A stretch of DNA of 36,236 bases from Prevotella sp. CAG:755 (GTDB taxonomy: Bacteria > Bacteroidota > Bacteroidia > Bacteroidales > Bacteroidaceae): NCBI GenBank assembly GCA_000431275.1, contig HF989166.1, forward strand, positions 1-36,236. The letters are read 5' to 3'. The notes beneath the pieces are model-generated. The model was not told the origin of the DNA, did not search any database, and saw only the letters and a program-made list of their open reading frames with translations. The translations under genes and the position numbers were made by a program. Shown one piece after another: positions 1 through 9,018 of this stretch (its first letter is position 1; each line of letters begins with the position of its first letter).

Positions 1-4
1 AAGT

Positions 5-12
5 TATATTTG
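5..12 (+). promoter_or_regulatory. Promoter -7 box of the first lipoprotein gene
   Basis: TATATTTG matches the Bacteroidetes -7 consensus TAnnTTTG and lies 27 bases before the ATG at 40. The window starts too close to judge the -33 element. Confidence 0.6.
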
Positions 13-39
13 TAATAGTGTTGCGGAATTAAGGCAATT

Positions 40-3000
40 ATGAAAAAAAATTTCATTAGAGTTGCAGTATTCTGCGCACTGACTGCCACGGCAGCTCCCG
101 TGTTCGTCGGCTGCTCGGACTATGATGATGACATCAATCGCCTGCAAGGCGAGATCGACCAGATCAACGGTGTCATCGGCGTGTCGGGCGAAGAGATGGC
201 CGCAGCCATCCAGACCGCTATCGACGGACTGCGCGACGAACTGAACACCGCCATGGCAGGCAAGGCCGATGCACAGGCTGTCCAGCAGTTGCAGACCACT
301 GTCGGACAACTTGTTGATGCCATGGAAGGCGAAGACGGCACCATTGATGTCAACCTCATCAAACAGTTGCAAAACGACATCGAGGCGTTGAAGACTGAGG
401 TGAACAACACCAAAGGTGCTCTCGACACTCAAAAAGAAGACCTCGAAGGTAAAATCGAAGAAGTAAACGGCAAGATCGAAGATCTCCAAACACAGATCTC
501 CCAGTCGGAAGATGCCTCCAAGATTGCCGCCCTCGAAGAGGAGGTAGGCACACTGACGCGCGAACTCGCCACGTTGAAGACCAACCTCGATACAGTGTTG
601 GCTGCACTCGACGACAATGGACAGGTCATCACTGACCTTGCCGCCCGCCTGAAAGCGCTCGAAAACTTCAAAGAATCCGTCGAGAATGAAGAACAGCCTA
701 CTTTCGTAGACTTCGCCAGATTCAACGCGCTGACCAACACGGTCGACAGCCTCAGCAACGAGCTCAAAACGCTCAAAGAGAAGATCGACGGCGCTGCCCA
801 GGGTAGCGAGGTCGGAGGCATCATCGAGCGCCTCGAAGCCCTCGAAACCTGGAAGAACGACGGTATCAGCGAGCTTCTCAAAGGATATGCTACGACCGAA
901 AGCGTAACGACGCTTAGCGACGACATCAACAAGATTAAAGAAGAACTCGGCTTGATTTCTTCGGGTGACGAAGGCGACGACGTGAAGACCTCTCTCGAAC
1001 TCATCGACGAGCAGATCAAGGCCCTCGAAAGCCGTGTCGACAAGCTCTTCGGCAACACGTTGCAGAGCCTCGTCTACCTGCCCAACCCCGACAACGCGAT
1101 GGGCGATACGGAATTCTCGACCTTGTGGTACCGCACGACGCCGACCAATCCCAACACCGGCGTGAAACTTGCCCAGAACGCCCAGGTGAAGGTGCGCTTC
1201 CGCGTCACTCCGGCTGCCGCCGCCAAGAAGATTGTTGAAAGCGACGACTATATCCTCACCTTCGACGGCATGAAGCAGAACTACACCACCCGCGCCACGC
1301 AGGCCGGCCTGCTGAACATCGTCAGCAAGCAGCTCGGCTCGGGCGAAGGTGTTGTGGAACTGACCGTCGAGCTCAACGAGAGCGGATACAACGGCAAGAC
1401 CATCGGCAATAACTCATATTGGGCACTCGCACTCAACGTGAAGGCCAAAGAGCCCGTCAAGAACGAAGAGACAGGCGAAACGCCGGCCAAGGAAGACTAC
1501 ACCGACATCGTGTCGAACTACTTCATCACGCACCGTGAGGACATCACGCTCTCTCGCGTACAGGTGCAGCACGCTCCCATCTCCGACGCCGATCTGACTT
1601 ACAACGACGCTCAGGACAAAGTCGTTTACGGTGGAACCGGAAGCTGGCTTGCCGCATGGAAGTGGGACGAAACAGGAACAAATGAGTCGCCAATCAACTT
1701 CACCGGCAGCAACGCCGCTCCGCAAAAGGTTTACGACTTCGCCGAGAAGTTCAACTGCTTCACCACCGTCTATAAGTTCCAATCCGGCACCGACGCCAAC
1801 GTCTTCCAGATTGACGGCGCCACAGGTACTGTCACGTTGAAGAATCCCGGTTCGACTGCCAACATCGGCCAACAGGCCGGCGTGATGGCCGAAACGACCA
1901 TCAATGGCAGAACCGAGAAGTGGACGAGCAATTTCAGCAGGAAGGTGACCGTGGCTCGCGCGGCCCTCAACGTGACGCTCGGCGCCAACGACTTTGTTGA
2001 CGCACAAGGACGAGCTGTCAACCTCGCCGCCCTGCCTTGGACGAAGAGTGCGCAGACCTTCTACCTCAGCACGAGCAAGCTCAACGAAATCATCGACATG
2101 GTCAAGTTGAACACGGGCGACTTCTTCACCCAAGTCGGCAATCAGGTATGGAACAGCACAGACAGAAAGGCCACGCTCACGAGCGACGCAACGAACAAGC
2201 GCTTCATCCTGACTATTGCAGCTGGTGCCGCCCTCGGTTCTGGTAATAACGCCACGACCATCCAGGCAACTCCGAGCGTCACATTCGCAGGTGCTACGCA
2301 AAACATGCAGATCACGCTCACCATGCCGCAAACCGCAAGCTATCCTAACGCTGTCCTGCAAAAGGCCGACGCTTATTGGAGTGGCAACGTGGCAACCTTC
2401 GTGCCGACCTACACCATCGTTGAAGTAACGAAAAACAACCGCACTTACAAACAAGTTCAGGCTGTCAACTTCACGTTCGACATGGCCAACCTCTTCCGCA
2501 ACTTCACTCAGTCGGAGACGGAAATCGAGACCAACCGCGGTGGTGTACTCGACTTGGAAGCTGCATGGAAAAACACGTCGCACCCAGGAGCCGTCACGAT
2601 CAACAATGGCACTCGCGAGGTTACGTTCAATAAGGGCAGCTACGAGACGAGCTATGGCAACGTAGAGATTACGGCCCAAGAAACCTACGGCGGCCACCTC
2701 TCGAACGACCTGAGCGGCGCCCTCGCTATCGCCAACATCAGCGGTACGATGACGCAGGGCAAGACAGCCATCGAAGTCAGCGACCTCCGCGAGACCTATC
2801 ATGCCTTCACAGGGTGGAGCTGGGCCGACATCAACGGCCTGACCATGTGGTCCGAGGGTTCGACCAATGTAGAAAGCTACTTGGGCAACGGTCTTACCAT
2901 GAACGGTTTGGCTGCTCCGACGCTGGAATTCGCTGACGCCAACGACCCGAACAACGACTACATCACCATCGATAACGCCACAGCAGGTACGTTCTCCGTC

Positions 3001-3132
3001 AAGAACAAAGACCTCATCTTGGTTAACGATGTTGTTGTCCGCCTGCGCGTGAAAGCCAGCAGCCGTTGGGGAGCCATCAGTGGTTACGACGCCAACAACG
3101 TCATCACCGTCACGCTGAAAGCTGGTGCATAA
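40..3132 (+). CDS. Large surface lipoprotein with N-terminal coiled coil
   Basis: This 1030-residue protein begins with a type II signal peptide: a basic start, a hydrophobic stretch and a lipobox ending FVGC with Cys25. The residues after the Cys are acidic (SDYDDD), as in Bacteroidetes lipoproteins exported to the cell surface. Residues about 28-340 are rich in Leu, Glu, Lys and Asp with heptad spacing and no Pro or Cys, so they form a long coiled coil. The rest is Thr/Asn-rich and probably beta-structured. The N-terminal layout resembles lipoproteins annotated as having a PL29-lyase N-terminal (DUF4988-like) domain, but I see no catalytic motif and do not claim lyase activity. It has its own promoter and a strong terminator, so it is probably a single-gene unit. 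A structural or adhesin-like surface role is inference. Confidence 0.85.
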   Translation: MKKNFIRVAVFCALTATAAPVFVGCSDYDDDINRLQGEIDQINGVIGVSGEEMAAAIQTAIDGLRDELNTAMAGKADAQAVQQLQTTVGQLVDAMEGEDGTIDVNLIKQLQNDIEALKTEVNNTKGALDTQKEDLEGKIEEVNGKIEDLQTQISQSEDASKIAALEEEVGTLTRELATLKTNLDTVLAALDDNGQVITDLAARLKALENFKESVENEEQPTFVDFARFNALTNTVDSLSNELKTLKEKIDGAAQGSEVGGIIERLEALETWKNDGISELLKGYATTESVTTLSDDINKIKEELGLISSGDEGDDVKTSLELIDEQIKALESRVDKLFGNTLQSLVYLPNPDNAMGDTEFSTLWYRTTPTNPNTGVKLAQNAQVKVRFRVTPAAAAKKIVESDDYILTFDGMKQNYTTRATQAGLLNIVSKQLGSGEGVVELTVELNESGYNGKTIGNNSYWALALNVKAKEPVKNEETGETPAKEDYTDIVSNYFITHREDITLSRVQVQHAPISDADLTYNDAQDKVVYGGTGSWLAAWKWDETGTNESPINFTGSNAAPQKVYDFAEKFNCFTTVYKFQSGTDANVFQIDGATGTVTLKNPGSTANIGQQAGVMAETTINGRTEKWTSNFSRKVTVARAALNVTLGANDFVDAQGRAVNLAALPWTKSAQTFYLSTSKLNEIIDMVKLNTGDFFTQVGNQVWNSTDRKATLTSDATNKRFILTIAAGAALGSGNNATTIQATPSVTFAGATQNMQITLTMPQTASYPNAVLQKADAYWSGNVATFVPTYTIVEVTKNNRTYKQVQAVNFTFDMANLFRNFTQSETEIETNRGGVLDLEAAWKNTSHPGAVTINNGTREVTFNKGSYETSYGNVEITAQETYGGHLSNDLSGALAIANISGTMTQGKTAIEVSDLRETYHAFTGWSWADINGLTMWSEGSTNVESYLGNGLTMNGLAAPTLEFADANDPNNDYITIDNATAGTFSVKNKDLILVNDVVVRLRVKASSRWGAISGYDANNVITVTLKAGA

Positions 3133-3226
3133 ATCCTCAGCTGAACCTTCCGCTTTCCATCCCCGCACGTGATGGGAAGATCCCCAGAGGGGTCAGGGGG
3201 AAGCGTCCCCTACCCTCTTTTTGAGC

Positions 3227-3267
3227 GAGTGCGCAAAGGATCTCCGGCCTTTGCGCACTCCTTTTTT
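3227..3267 (+). terminator. Rho-independent terminator of the large lipoprotein gene
   Basis: A perfect 13-bp stem (GAGTGCGCAAAGG with CCTTTGCGCACTC) has an 8-base loop and is followed by a run of six T. It lies about 95 bases after the stop codon at 3132. Confidence 0.92.
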
Positions 3268-3674
3268 ATTCATCTGCGTGCTTGCCGAACGCTGCCCGCC
3301 GCGCACCCGGCGCACACCCCAATCCGCCCATAACGTCAGCCAAGTCAGCTAATCTGCCGACTACTTCCACACGCAACACAGGAACATCACTCTTGGGACC
3401 ACGAATCCGCCGACAGGAAGGCGCAAAACCAACAACAACGGACAAACATTCTTTTGCCCTTCCGAAAGCCACGGTCCTCGTAAATGAAGCATCGCCGAAA
3501 TTCACTCCGGATGCAATCACGCCCTGCATCACCTATGGCAGGCGGACGGATATCCCGGCCCGACTTCCAAGCCCGCACGGAGCATCCACACACCATGCGA
3601 AAGCTCTTCTAACGCCATTTGCAACCCTTCCGGGCGGTTCTTTCAGCCTCAGGAACCCCGCTTCGTCATGGCGC
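3268..3674. other. Gene-free stretch between two convergent terminators
   Basis: About 400 bases lie between the terminator of the lipoprotein gene and that of nifJ. A 152-codon plus-strand open frame crosses it (3282-3740), but that frame runs through the nifJ terminator, starts within 15 bases of the preceding terminator and has a Pro/Thr/Arg-rich composition with no recognisable domain. I see no gene, RNA or repeat here. Confidence 0.6.
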
Positions 3675-3709
3675 AAAAAAAACGGCAAGGAGTGCGAAAC
3701 TCCTTGCCG
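3675..3709 (-). terminator. Rho-independent terminator of nifJ
   Basis: CGGCAAGGAGT and ACTCCTTGCCG form a perfect 11-bp stem with a 5-base loop. Read on the minus strand it is followed by a run of eight T. It begins 27 bases after the nifJ stop codon. Confidence 0.93.
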
Positions 3710-3736
3710 GGACAATGTTTTCAATGAAGACAGGAC

Positions 3737-6700
3737 TTAGAGGCTCCAATCTTCTTTCGACTTGCGCACGTAGCTTGCGTAGCGGCGCTTGGCAGCCTCT
3801 TCGGTCTTGTCGAAGAGCTCCTGAGCCTCGGCCGGACGGGCTTTCTTCAACGAGAGGAAACGGACCTCACCGTTGAGGTAGTCTTGGAACTTCGACCAGT
3901 CGGGTTCCTTCGAATCGAGGGTGAAGGGGTTCTTACCCTCGGCCTCAAGCGCGGGATTGAAGCGCCAGAGCTGCCAGTAGCCGCACTCTACGGCCTTGGC
4001 TTCCTCGGCCTGACTCTTGCCCATTCCGCCCTTGGCTTTGAGGCCGTGGTTGATACAGGGGGCATAAGCAATGATGAGCGACGGTCCGGGATAGGCTTCG
4101 GCCTCGCGGATGGCTTTGAGGCACTGTGCCTGGTCGGCACCCATGGCGATCTGGGCAACGTAGATGTAGCCGTAGGTGGTCTGCATGAGGCCAAGGTCCT
4201 TCTTCGTCACGCGCTTGCCGGCAGCAGCAAATTGGGCAATGGCGCCGAGCGGCGTAGCCTTGGAGGCCTGACCGCCGGTGTTGGAGTAGACTTCGGTGTC
4301 AAGCACGAGGATGTTGACGTCCTCGCCGCTGGCCAGCACGTGGTCCAGACCGCCGTAACCGATGTCGTACGACGCACCGTCGCCACCGATAATCCACTGG
4401 CTGCGCTTCGTCAGGTAGTGCGTCAGTTCGGCGAGCTGGGCGCAGACGGGGCACTGCCCCTTGGCGGCCTCAATCATCGGCGCGAGCTTGTCGGCAGCGG
4501 CGCGGCTGGCGTCGGCATCCTCGCGGCCGGCAATCCAGGCCTGAGCGGCTTCCTTAAACTCGGCAGGTACGTGCTCGTCGGTCAGCGACTGCTCGAGCAG
4601 GCTCTGGATACGGTTACGCATCTTCTTATTCGCCAGCACCATGCCCAAGCCGAACTCGCAGAAGTCCTCGAACAGCGAGTTGGCCCAAGCAGGACCCTGG
4701 CCTTTCTCATTCTTCGTATAGGGCGTCGAGGGGATGGAACCGGAATAGATGGACGAGCAACCGGTGGCGTTGGCTATCATCTGACGGTCGCCGAAGAGTT
4801 GGGAGATAAGCTTGACATAGGGCGTCTCGCCGCAACCTGAGCAGGCGCCGGAGAACTCGAAGAGAGGCGTGGCGAACTGCGAGTTCTTGGGATTCTGCTT
4901 GATGTCCACAAGGTGCTGCTTGGTCTTGACATTCTTGACGCAATAAGCCCAATTGGCATCCTCAACCATCTGGGTTTCGAGAGGCTTCATGACAAGAGCC
5001 TTGTTGCCGCGCATACCCGGGCAGACGTCGGCACAGTTGCCGCAACCGAGGCAGTCGAGCACGTCGACCTGCTGACGGAAGTGCATGCCCTTCATGGCGG
5101 CGGGAGCCTTCATTTCAAGCGTCGTTGCGGTGAAGCCTTTCACTTCCTCTTCGTCCATCACGAACGGACGGATGGCTGCGTGCGGGCAGACATATGCACA
5201 CTTGTTACACTGGATACAGTTCTCGGGAACCCACTCGGGAACGAATGCGGCGACGCCTCGCTTCTCGTAAGCGGCCGTACCCTGTTCCCACGTGCCATCG
5301 ACCGACACTTTGAATGCCGAAACGGGCAGCAAGTCGCCGTCCTGGGCATTGATGGGACGTACAAGGTCGCTGATGTAGGCGGGTTCGTCGCGCTCCACCT
5401 TGGGATCGGCAGGCAGACTGGCCCATGCGGGATCAACGGCCAGCTCCTTGTATTCGCCACCACGGTCAACAGCCTGATAGTTCTTATCAACGACATCCTG
5501 GCCTTTCTTTCCGTATGACTTGACGATGAACTTCTTCATCTGCTCAACGGCGAGGTCGACAGGGATGACCTGTGTGATACGGAAGAACGCGGATTGAAGG
5601 ATAGTGTTGGTGCGATTGCCCAAACCGATTTCCTGCGCGATTTTCGTGGCGTTGATGTAATAAACCGTGATGTGGTGCTCGGCGAAATAGCGCTTCACAT
5701 TGTTCGGCAGGTTGGCGGCCAGTTCATCACCCTCCCAGATGGTGTTCAGCAGGAAAGTGCCGTTGTCGCGCAGACCACGGAGCACGTCATACATGTGGAG
5801 GTAAGCCTGAACGTGGCAAGCCACGAAGTTCGGCGTCTTGATCTGATAGGTCGAACGGATCGGGTGATCGCCGAAACGCAGGTGTGAACAGGTGAAGCCG
5901 CCGGACTTCTTCGAGTCGTAGGAGAAGTAGGCCTGGCAATACTTGTCGGTGTTGTCGCCGATAATTTTGATGGAGTTTTTGTTGGCTCCCACCGTGCCGT
6001 CAGCACCGAGACCGTAGAACTTCGCCTCGAAGATGCCTTCGCCGCCAAGCGCCATTTCCTTCTCGAGCGGCAGGGACGTGAACGTCACGTCGTCGACGAT
6101 TCCAAGCGTGAAATGGTCTTTCGGCGTAGGCAGGGCAAGGTTGTCGTAAACGGAAATAATCATCGTCGGTGTCGTGTCGCACGAACCAAGACCATAACGG
6201 CCACCCACGATGATCGGAGCGCCCTCACGGCCATAGTAAGCGTCTTTCACGTCGAGGTAAAGCGGTTCGCCTGCTGCGCCGGGTTCCTTCGTACGGTCGA
6301 GGACAGCGATACGCTTGCAGGTGGCAGGCACAGCCGCCAACAGATGTTTCACCGAGAACGGGCGATAGAGGTGTACGCTGACCATGCCGACCTTCTCGCC
6401 TTTTTTATTGAGATAGTCGATAGCCTCACGTGCGGCTTCGGTGACCGAACCCATGCAGATGATGACGCATTCGGCGTCGTCAGCGCCATAGTAGCTGAAC
6501 AACTTATAATCGCGGCCGGTAATCTTGGAGACTTCGGCCATGTATTTCTCTACAATGGCCGGAACGGCATCGTAATAAGCGTTGCAGCTTTCACGGTGGG
6601 CAAAGAAGGTTTCGGGGTTCTCGGCCATACCACGGGCTACGGGGTGCTCAGGCGAAAGCGCACGGGCACGGAACTCGCTCAGCGCTTTCTGGTCGACGAG

Positions 6701-7285
6701 CGGACGCAGGTCTTCCTGATCTATCTCCTCTATCTTCTGATACTCATGGGAAGTGCGGAATCCGTCGAAGAAGTTGATGAACGGCACGCGGCTTTCAATG
6801 GTCGAAAGGTGGGCAACGGCGGAAAGATCCATCACCTCTTGTACCGAACCTTCACAGAGCATGGCGAAACCTGTCTGACGGCAGGCCATCACGTCGCTGT
6901 GGTCACCAAAGATGCAGAGAGAGTGAGTGGCCAGCGTACGGGCCGACACATGAAATACGCAGGGGAGCAGCTCGCCAGCGATCTTGTACATATTCGGTAT
7001 CATCAGCAGGAGGCCCTGCGACGCCGTAAAGGTGGTGGTCAGCGCGCCGGCCTGCAACGAACCGTGCACCGCACCGGCCGCACCGCCTTCGGATTGCATT
7101 TCCTGTACCGATACGGTGTCGCCGAACAAGTTCTTACGGCCTTGTGCGGCCCATTCGTCGACGTGCTCCGCCATGGGCGAGGACGGCGTGATGGGGTAGA
7201 TGGCAGCCACTTCCGAAAACATGTACGCAATATGCGCAGCGGCTTGGTTGCCATCACACGTGATAAATTTCTTTTCCTTTGCCAT
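3737..7285 (-). CDS. nifJ: Pyruvate:ferredoxin (flavodoxin) oxidoreductase
   Basis: The enzyme oxidatively decarboxylates pyruvate to acetyl-CoA and CO2 and reduces ferredoxin; it is central to anaerobic energy metabolism in the cytoplasm. At 1182 residues it has the full length of the single-chain homodimeric form. The N-terminal domain begins with the family pattern around YPITPSSPMAEHVDEW. Two ferredoxin-type clusters follow, CIQCNKCAYVCP near residue 693 and CLGCGNCADVCP near 743. ACSGCGETPY supplies cysteines for the cluster close to thiamine diphosphate. The thiamine-binding segment GGDGASYDIGYGG lies near 968, followed by the Asn-containing VYSNTGGQASK. The ATG at 7285 gives the usual start. 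I find no clear TAnnTTTG box in the 70 bases before it, so it may also be read from the upstream ATPase promoter. Confidence 0.98.
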   Translation of the reverse strand: MAKEKKFITCDGNQAAAHIAYMFSEVAAIYPITPSSPMAEHVDEWAAQGRKNLFGDTVSVQEMQSEGGAAGAVHGSLQAGALTTTFTASQGLLLMIPNMYKIAGELLPCVFHVSARTLATHSLCIFGDHSDVMACRQTGFAMLCEGSVQEVMDLSAVAHLSTIESRVPFINFFDGFRTSHEYQKIEEIDQEDLRPLVDQKALSEFRARALSPEHPVARGMAENPETFFAHRESCNAYYDAVPAIVEKYMAEVSKITGRDYKLFSYYGADDAECVIICMGSVTEAAREAIDYLNKKGEKVGMVSVHLYRPFSVKHLLAAVPATCKRIAVLDRTKEPGAAGEPLYLDVKDAYYGREGAPIIVGGRYGLGSCDTTPTMIISVYDNLALPTPKDHFTLGIVDDVTFTSLPLEKEMALGGEGIFEAKFYGLGADGTVGANKNSIKIIGDNTDKYCQAYFSYDSKKSGGFTCSHLRFGDHPIRSTYQIKTPNFVACHVQAYLHMYDVLRGLRDNGTFLLNTIWEGDELAANLPNNVKRYFAEHHITVYYINATKIAQEIGLGNRTNTILQSAFFRITQVIPVDLAVEQMKKFIVKSYGKKGQDVVDKNYQAVDRGGEYKELAVDPAWASLPADPKVERDEPAYISDLVRPINAQDGDLLPVSAFKVSVDGTWEQGTAAYEKRGVAAFVPEWVPENCIQCNKCAYVCPHAAIRPFVMDEEEVKGFTATTLEMKAPAAMKGMHFRQQVDVLDCLGCGNCADVCPGMRGNKALVMKPLETQMVEDANWAYCVKNVKTKQHLVDIKQNPKNSQFATPLFEFSGACSGCGETPYVKLISQLFGDRQMIANATGCSSIYSGSIPSTPYTKNEKGQGPAWANSLFEDFCEFGLGMVLANKKMRNRIQSLLEQSLTDEHVPAEFKEAAQAWIAGREDADASRAAADKLAPMIEAAKGQCPVCAQLAELTHYLTKRSQWIIGGDGASYDIGYGGLDHVLASGEDVNILVLDTEVYSNTGGQASKATPLGAIAQFAAAGKRVTKKDLGLMQTTYGYIYVAQIAMGADQAQCLKAIREAEAYPGPSLIIAYAPCINHGLKAKGGMGKSQAEEAKAVECGYWQLWRFNPALEAEGKNPFTLDSKEPDWSKFQDYLNGEVRFLSLKKARPAEAQELFDKTEEAAKRRYASYVRKSKEDWSL

Positions 7286-7355
7286 AATGCTTAAAATTGT
7301 TATGTGCTTGTATGTGTTATTACTGTTGTCTCATTCTTTTGTGGCAGGCTTCCGG

Positions 7356-8537
7356 TCAGAAGAGGAAGCCGAAAAGCCAAAGCGGAATTTCGTTGCCGTG
7401 TCCGACTTCGGCATTGTATTTTGCGTAATAGAGGGTGTTGTCAACCTTGATGCGCCGATTCTTGTCGCATACACAGATATCCTTAGCGCTGTCAACACGA
7501 TAGATCCCTTCACGGCGGCCACGGTGGACATTGTGATGCCGCCAGAGACTATTGACAAAGAAGCACTCCATAATATGCTGCTCGCTCAGCCCCGGACTAT
7601 ACACGGCGTACATCAGATTGGTGTCGTGAAGCATCACGACCGCAGGTTTTTTCGGGAATGCCTCACCTTCGCGATAGATCATGTTGATGAGCCGCGCTTC
7701 TTCCAGGTTTTTCAGGTAATTCATCACCGTCGCACGCGACGTGCCGATGGCGGTGGCCAGACTGCTCACGTTGGGACTGGCCGCGCCGTCCGACGCCAAG
7801 AGATAGAGCAACTTCTTGATGCGCGAAAGATACTTCAACTCGATCTGCTTGATGAAGAGGATGTCGACTTCGATCATCATGTTCATCGCTTTCAAAAGCA
7901 TCTCAGTGAAATTGCGGTTTTCGAGGAAAAAAGGATAATAGCCATGATGCAGATAGTCATGGAAGTACTGCCACGGGCGCACCTTGGGAAGGATGGATTT
8001 GAGGATATACTCATGTTCATGAAGCACCTCGTCAAGGCTATATGTACGGAAAGAATTACCGGTCTGCAAATTGAGGAACTCGCGAAATGAGAAACCATGC
8101 AACACGTAGCATCGGCTGATGGACGAGAGTTCGTCGTCACGTTCAGAGGCATTTTCGACAGAAGAGGTGGTATAAACAATCCGCAAACGGGGGAACTTGT
8201 GATAACACTCGCACAGTTGCCGACGCCATTCGGGCAGCTTGAAAGCTTGGTCAACAAGCAGCACCTGGCCTCCACAGCGATAGAATTCGTCTGCAAAGTC
8301 AACTAAGCCTCGTCCTTGGAAATAGAAACTGTTCATGTTGACGTACAGACACTGGCGCATGCCTGGCTCGAAGTTCTCTTTGGCGTATTGGAGCAAGAAA
8401 GTAGTCTTCCCCACCCCTCGTGGCCCCTTGATGCCAATCATACGATAGTTCCAGTCGATACTATCCATCAGCGCACGCCGAACGGGAGCATTGGTCTGCT
8501 CAATCAGATAAGCGTGGGTCTGAAAAAAAGTTTCCAT
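7356..8537 (-). CDS. AAA-type ATPase of the AAA_14/DUF4143-like group
   Basis: This 393-residue protein has Walker A GPRGVGKT near residue 40, then LLVDQAFKLPEW in the Walker B position and YTTSS in the sensor 1 position. The C-terminal half contains a winged-helix-like part (ATAIGTSRATVMNYLKNLEEARLI, split here as ATAIGTSRATV and MNYLKNLEEARLI) and a nuclease-like end with KVDNTLYYAKYN. This order is typical of the many orphan ATPases of Bacteroidetes whose function is unknown. The usual Walker B is DE; here it is DQ. I chose the ATG at 8537 because an in-frame ATG at 8570 lies beyond the -7 box at 8558-8565 and would not be transcribed. nifJ follows after 70 bases on the same strand. Confidence 0.85.
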   Translation of the reverse strand: METFFQTHAYLIEQTNAPVRRALMDSIDWNYRMIGIKGPRGVGKTTFLLQYAKENFEPGMRQCLYVNMNSFYFQGRGLVDFADEFYRCGGQVLLVDQAFKLPEWRRQLCECYHKFPRLRIVYTTSSVENASERDDELSSISRCYVLHGFSFREFLNLQTGNSFRTYSLDEVLHEHEYILKSILPKVRPWQYFHDYLHHGYYPFFLENRNFTEMLLKAMNMMIEVDILFIKQIELKYLSRIKKLLYLLASDGAASPNVSSLATAIGTSRATVMNYLKNLEEARLINMIYREGEAFPKKPAVVMLHDTNLMYAVYSPGLSEQHIMECFFVNSLWRHHNVHRGRREGIYRVDSAKDICVCDKNRRIKVDNTLYYAKYNAEVGHGNEIPLWLFGFLF

Positions 8538-8557
8538 ACAATCTTCCCGTTTGGCGA

Positions 8558-8588
8558 CAAAGGTACGCATATTCCCGAGAAATGCAAA
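8558..8588 (-). promoter_or_regulatory. Promoter of the AAA ATPase gene
   Basis: On the minus strand TTTG (8588-8585) and TACCTTTG (8565-8558) are separated by 19 bases, a full match to the Bacteroidetes -33/-7 pattern. It decides the start of the ATPase, since the promoter sits inside the longer reading frame. Confidence 0.8.
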
Positions 8589-8944
8589 GCGGACTTATCA
8601 AATTATTTTTCCCACACTTTTTCTCTTTTGCAGCGCCTTGCGGCGTAACGCTGAGACTATCCTCTTTACGGCGGAAATGACTTCCGGACGGTCTGCTGAA
8701 ACGACTGTTTTCTTTCATCACGCTGATGTGAAAACGGGATACTAACGGCCATCTCATACTAGAACGTTCCGGATGCTGCGCGTAGTTTGCAAAACTTTGC
8801 TTACACATGCGGCAGCTTGTGCAAGTACATGCGATTTATGCGCACGGCTGGCTCAAAATATATCTGGCCTATACGAAACCTTTCTCAGTCAAGAGATGAC
8901 GTGCAGCGCCGCCGGACAGACCAATAGATACATACACTGAAAAT
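8589..8944. other. Gene-free stretch upstream of the ATPase promoter
   Basis: Between the glsB terminator and the ATPase promoter I see no open frame with a recognisable product, no RNA gene and no clear repeat. A short imperfect palindrome around 8632-8660 (CAGCG ... CGCTG) is the only structure visible. Confidence 0.5.
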
Positions 8945-8977
8945 CCCCGCCCTCGGGAAAACGACCCGACAGCAGGG
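8945..8977 (-). terminator. Probable terminator of glsA-glsB
   Basis: On the minus strand CCCTGCTGTCGGG pairs with CCCGAGGGCGGGG (12 of 13 positions including two G-T pairs) around a 7-base loop, followed by ATTTTC. It starts 42 bases after the glsB stop. Confidence 0.65.
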
Positions 8978-9018
8978 AACGATAAGTCTGAGTGAATCCC
9001 CCGGAGATAAACTCTAAT

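Noticed and set aside
1414..3168. 584-codon minus-strand open frame opposite the large lipoprotein gene
   Set aside because: It mirrors the codon pattern of the plus-strand gene, has no recognisable domain or promoter box, and the plus-strand protein has a signal peptide and a terminator.
3282..3740. 152-codon plus-strand frame after the lipoprotein terminator
   Set aside because: It runs through the nifJ terminator, has low-complexity composition and no domain.
6113..7294. 393-codon and other long plus-strand frames opposite nifJ
   Set aside because: They are antisense images of a well-conserved enzyme gene in GC-rich DNA, a known source of false annotations.
7200..8090. 296-codon plus-strand frame across the nifJ start and the ATPase
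   Set aside because: It overlaps two genes with clear motifs on the other strand.
8538..8570. Longer N-terminus of the AAA ATPase starting at 8570
   Set aside because: The promoter -7 box TACCTTTG lies inside this extension, downstream of the would-be start codon.
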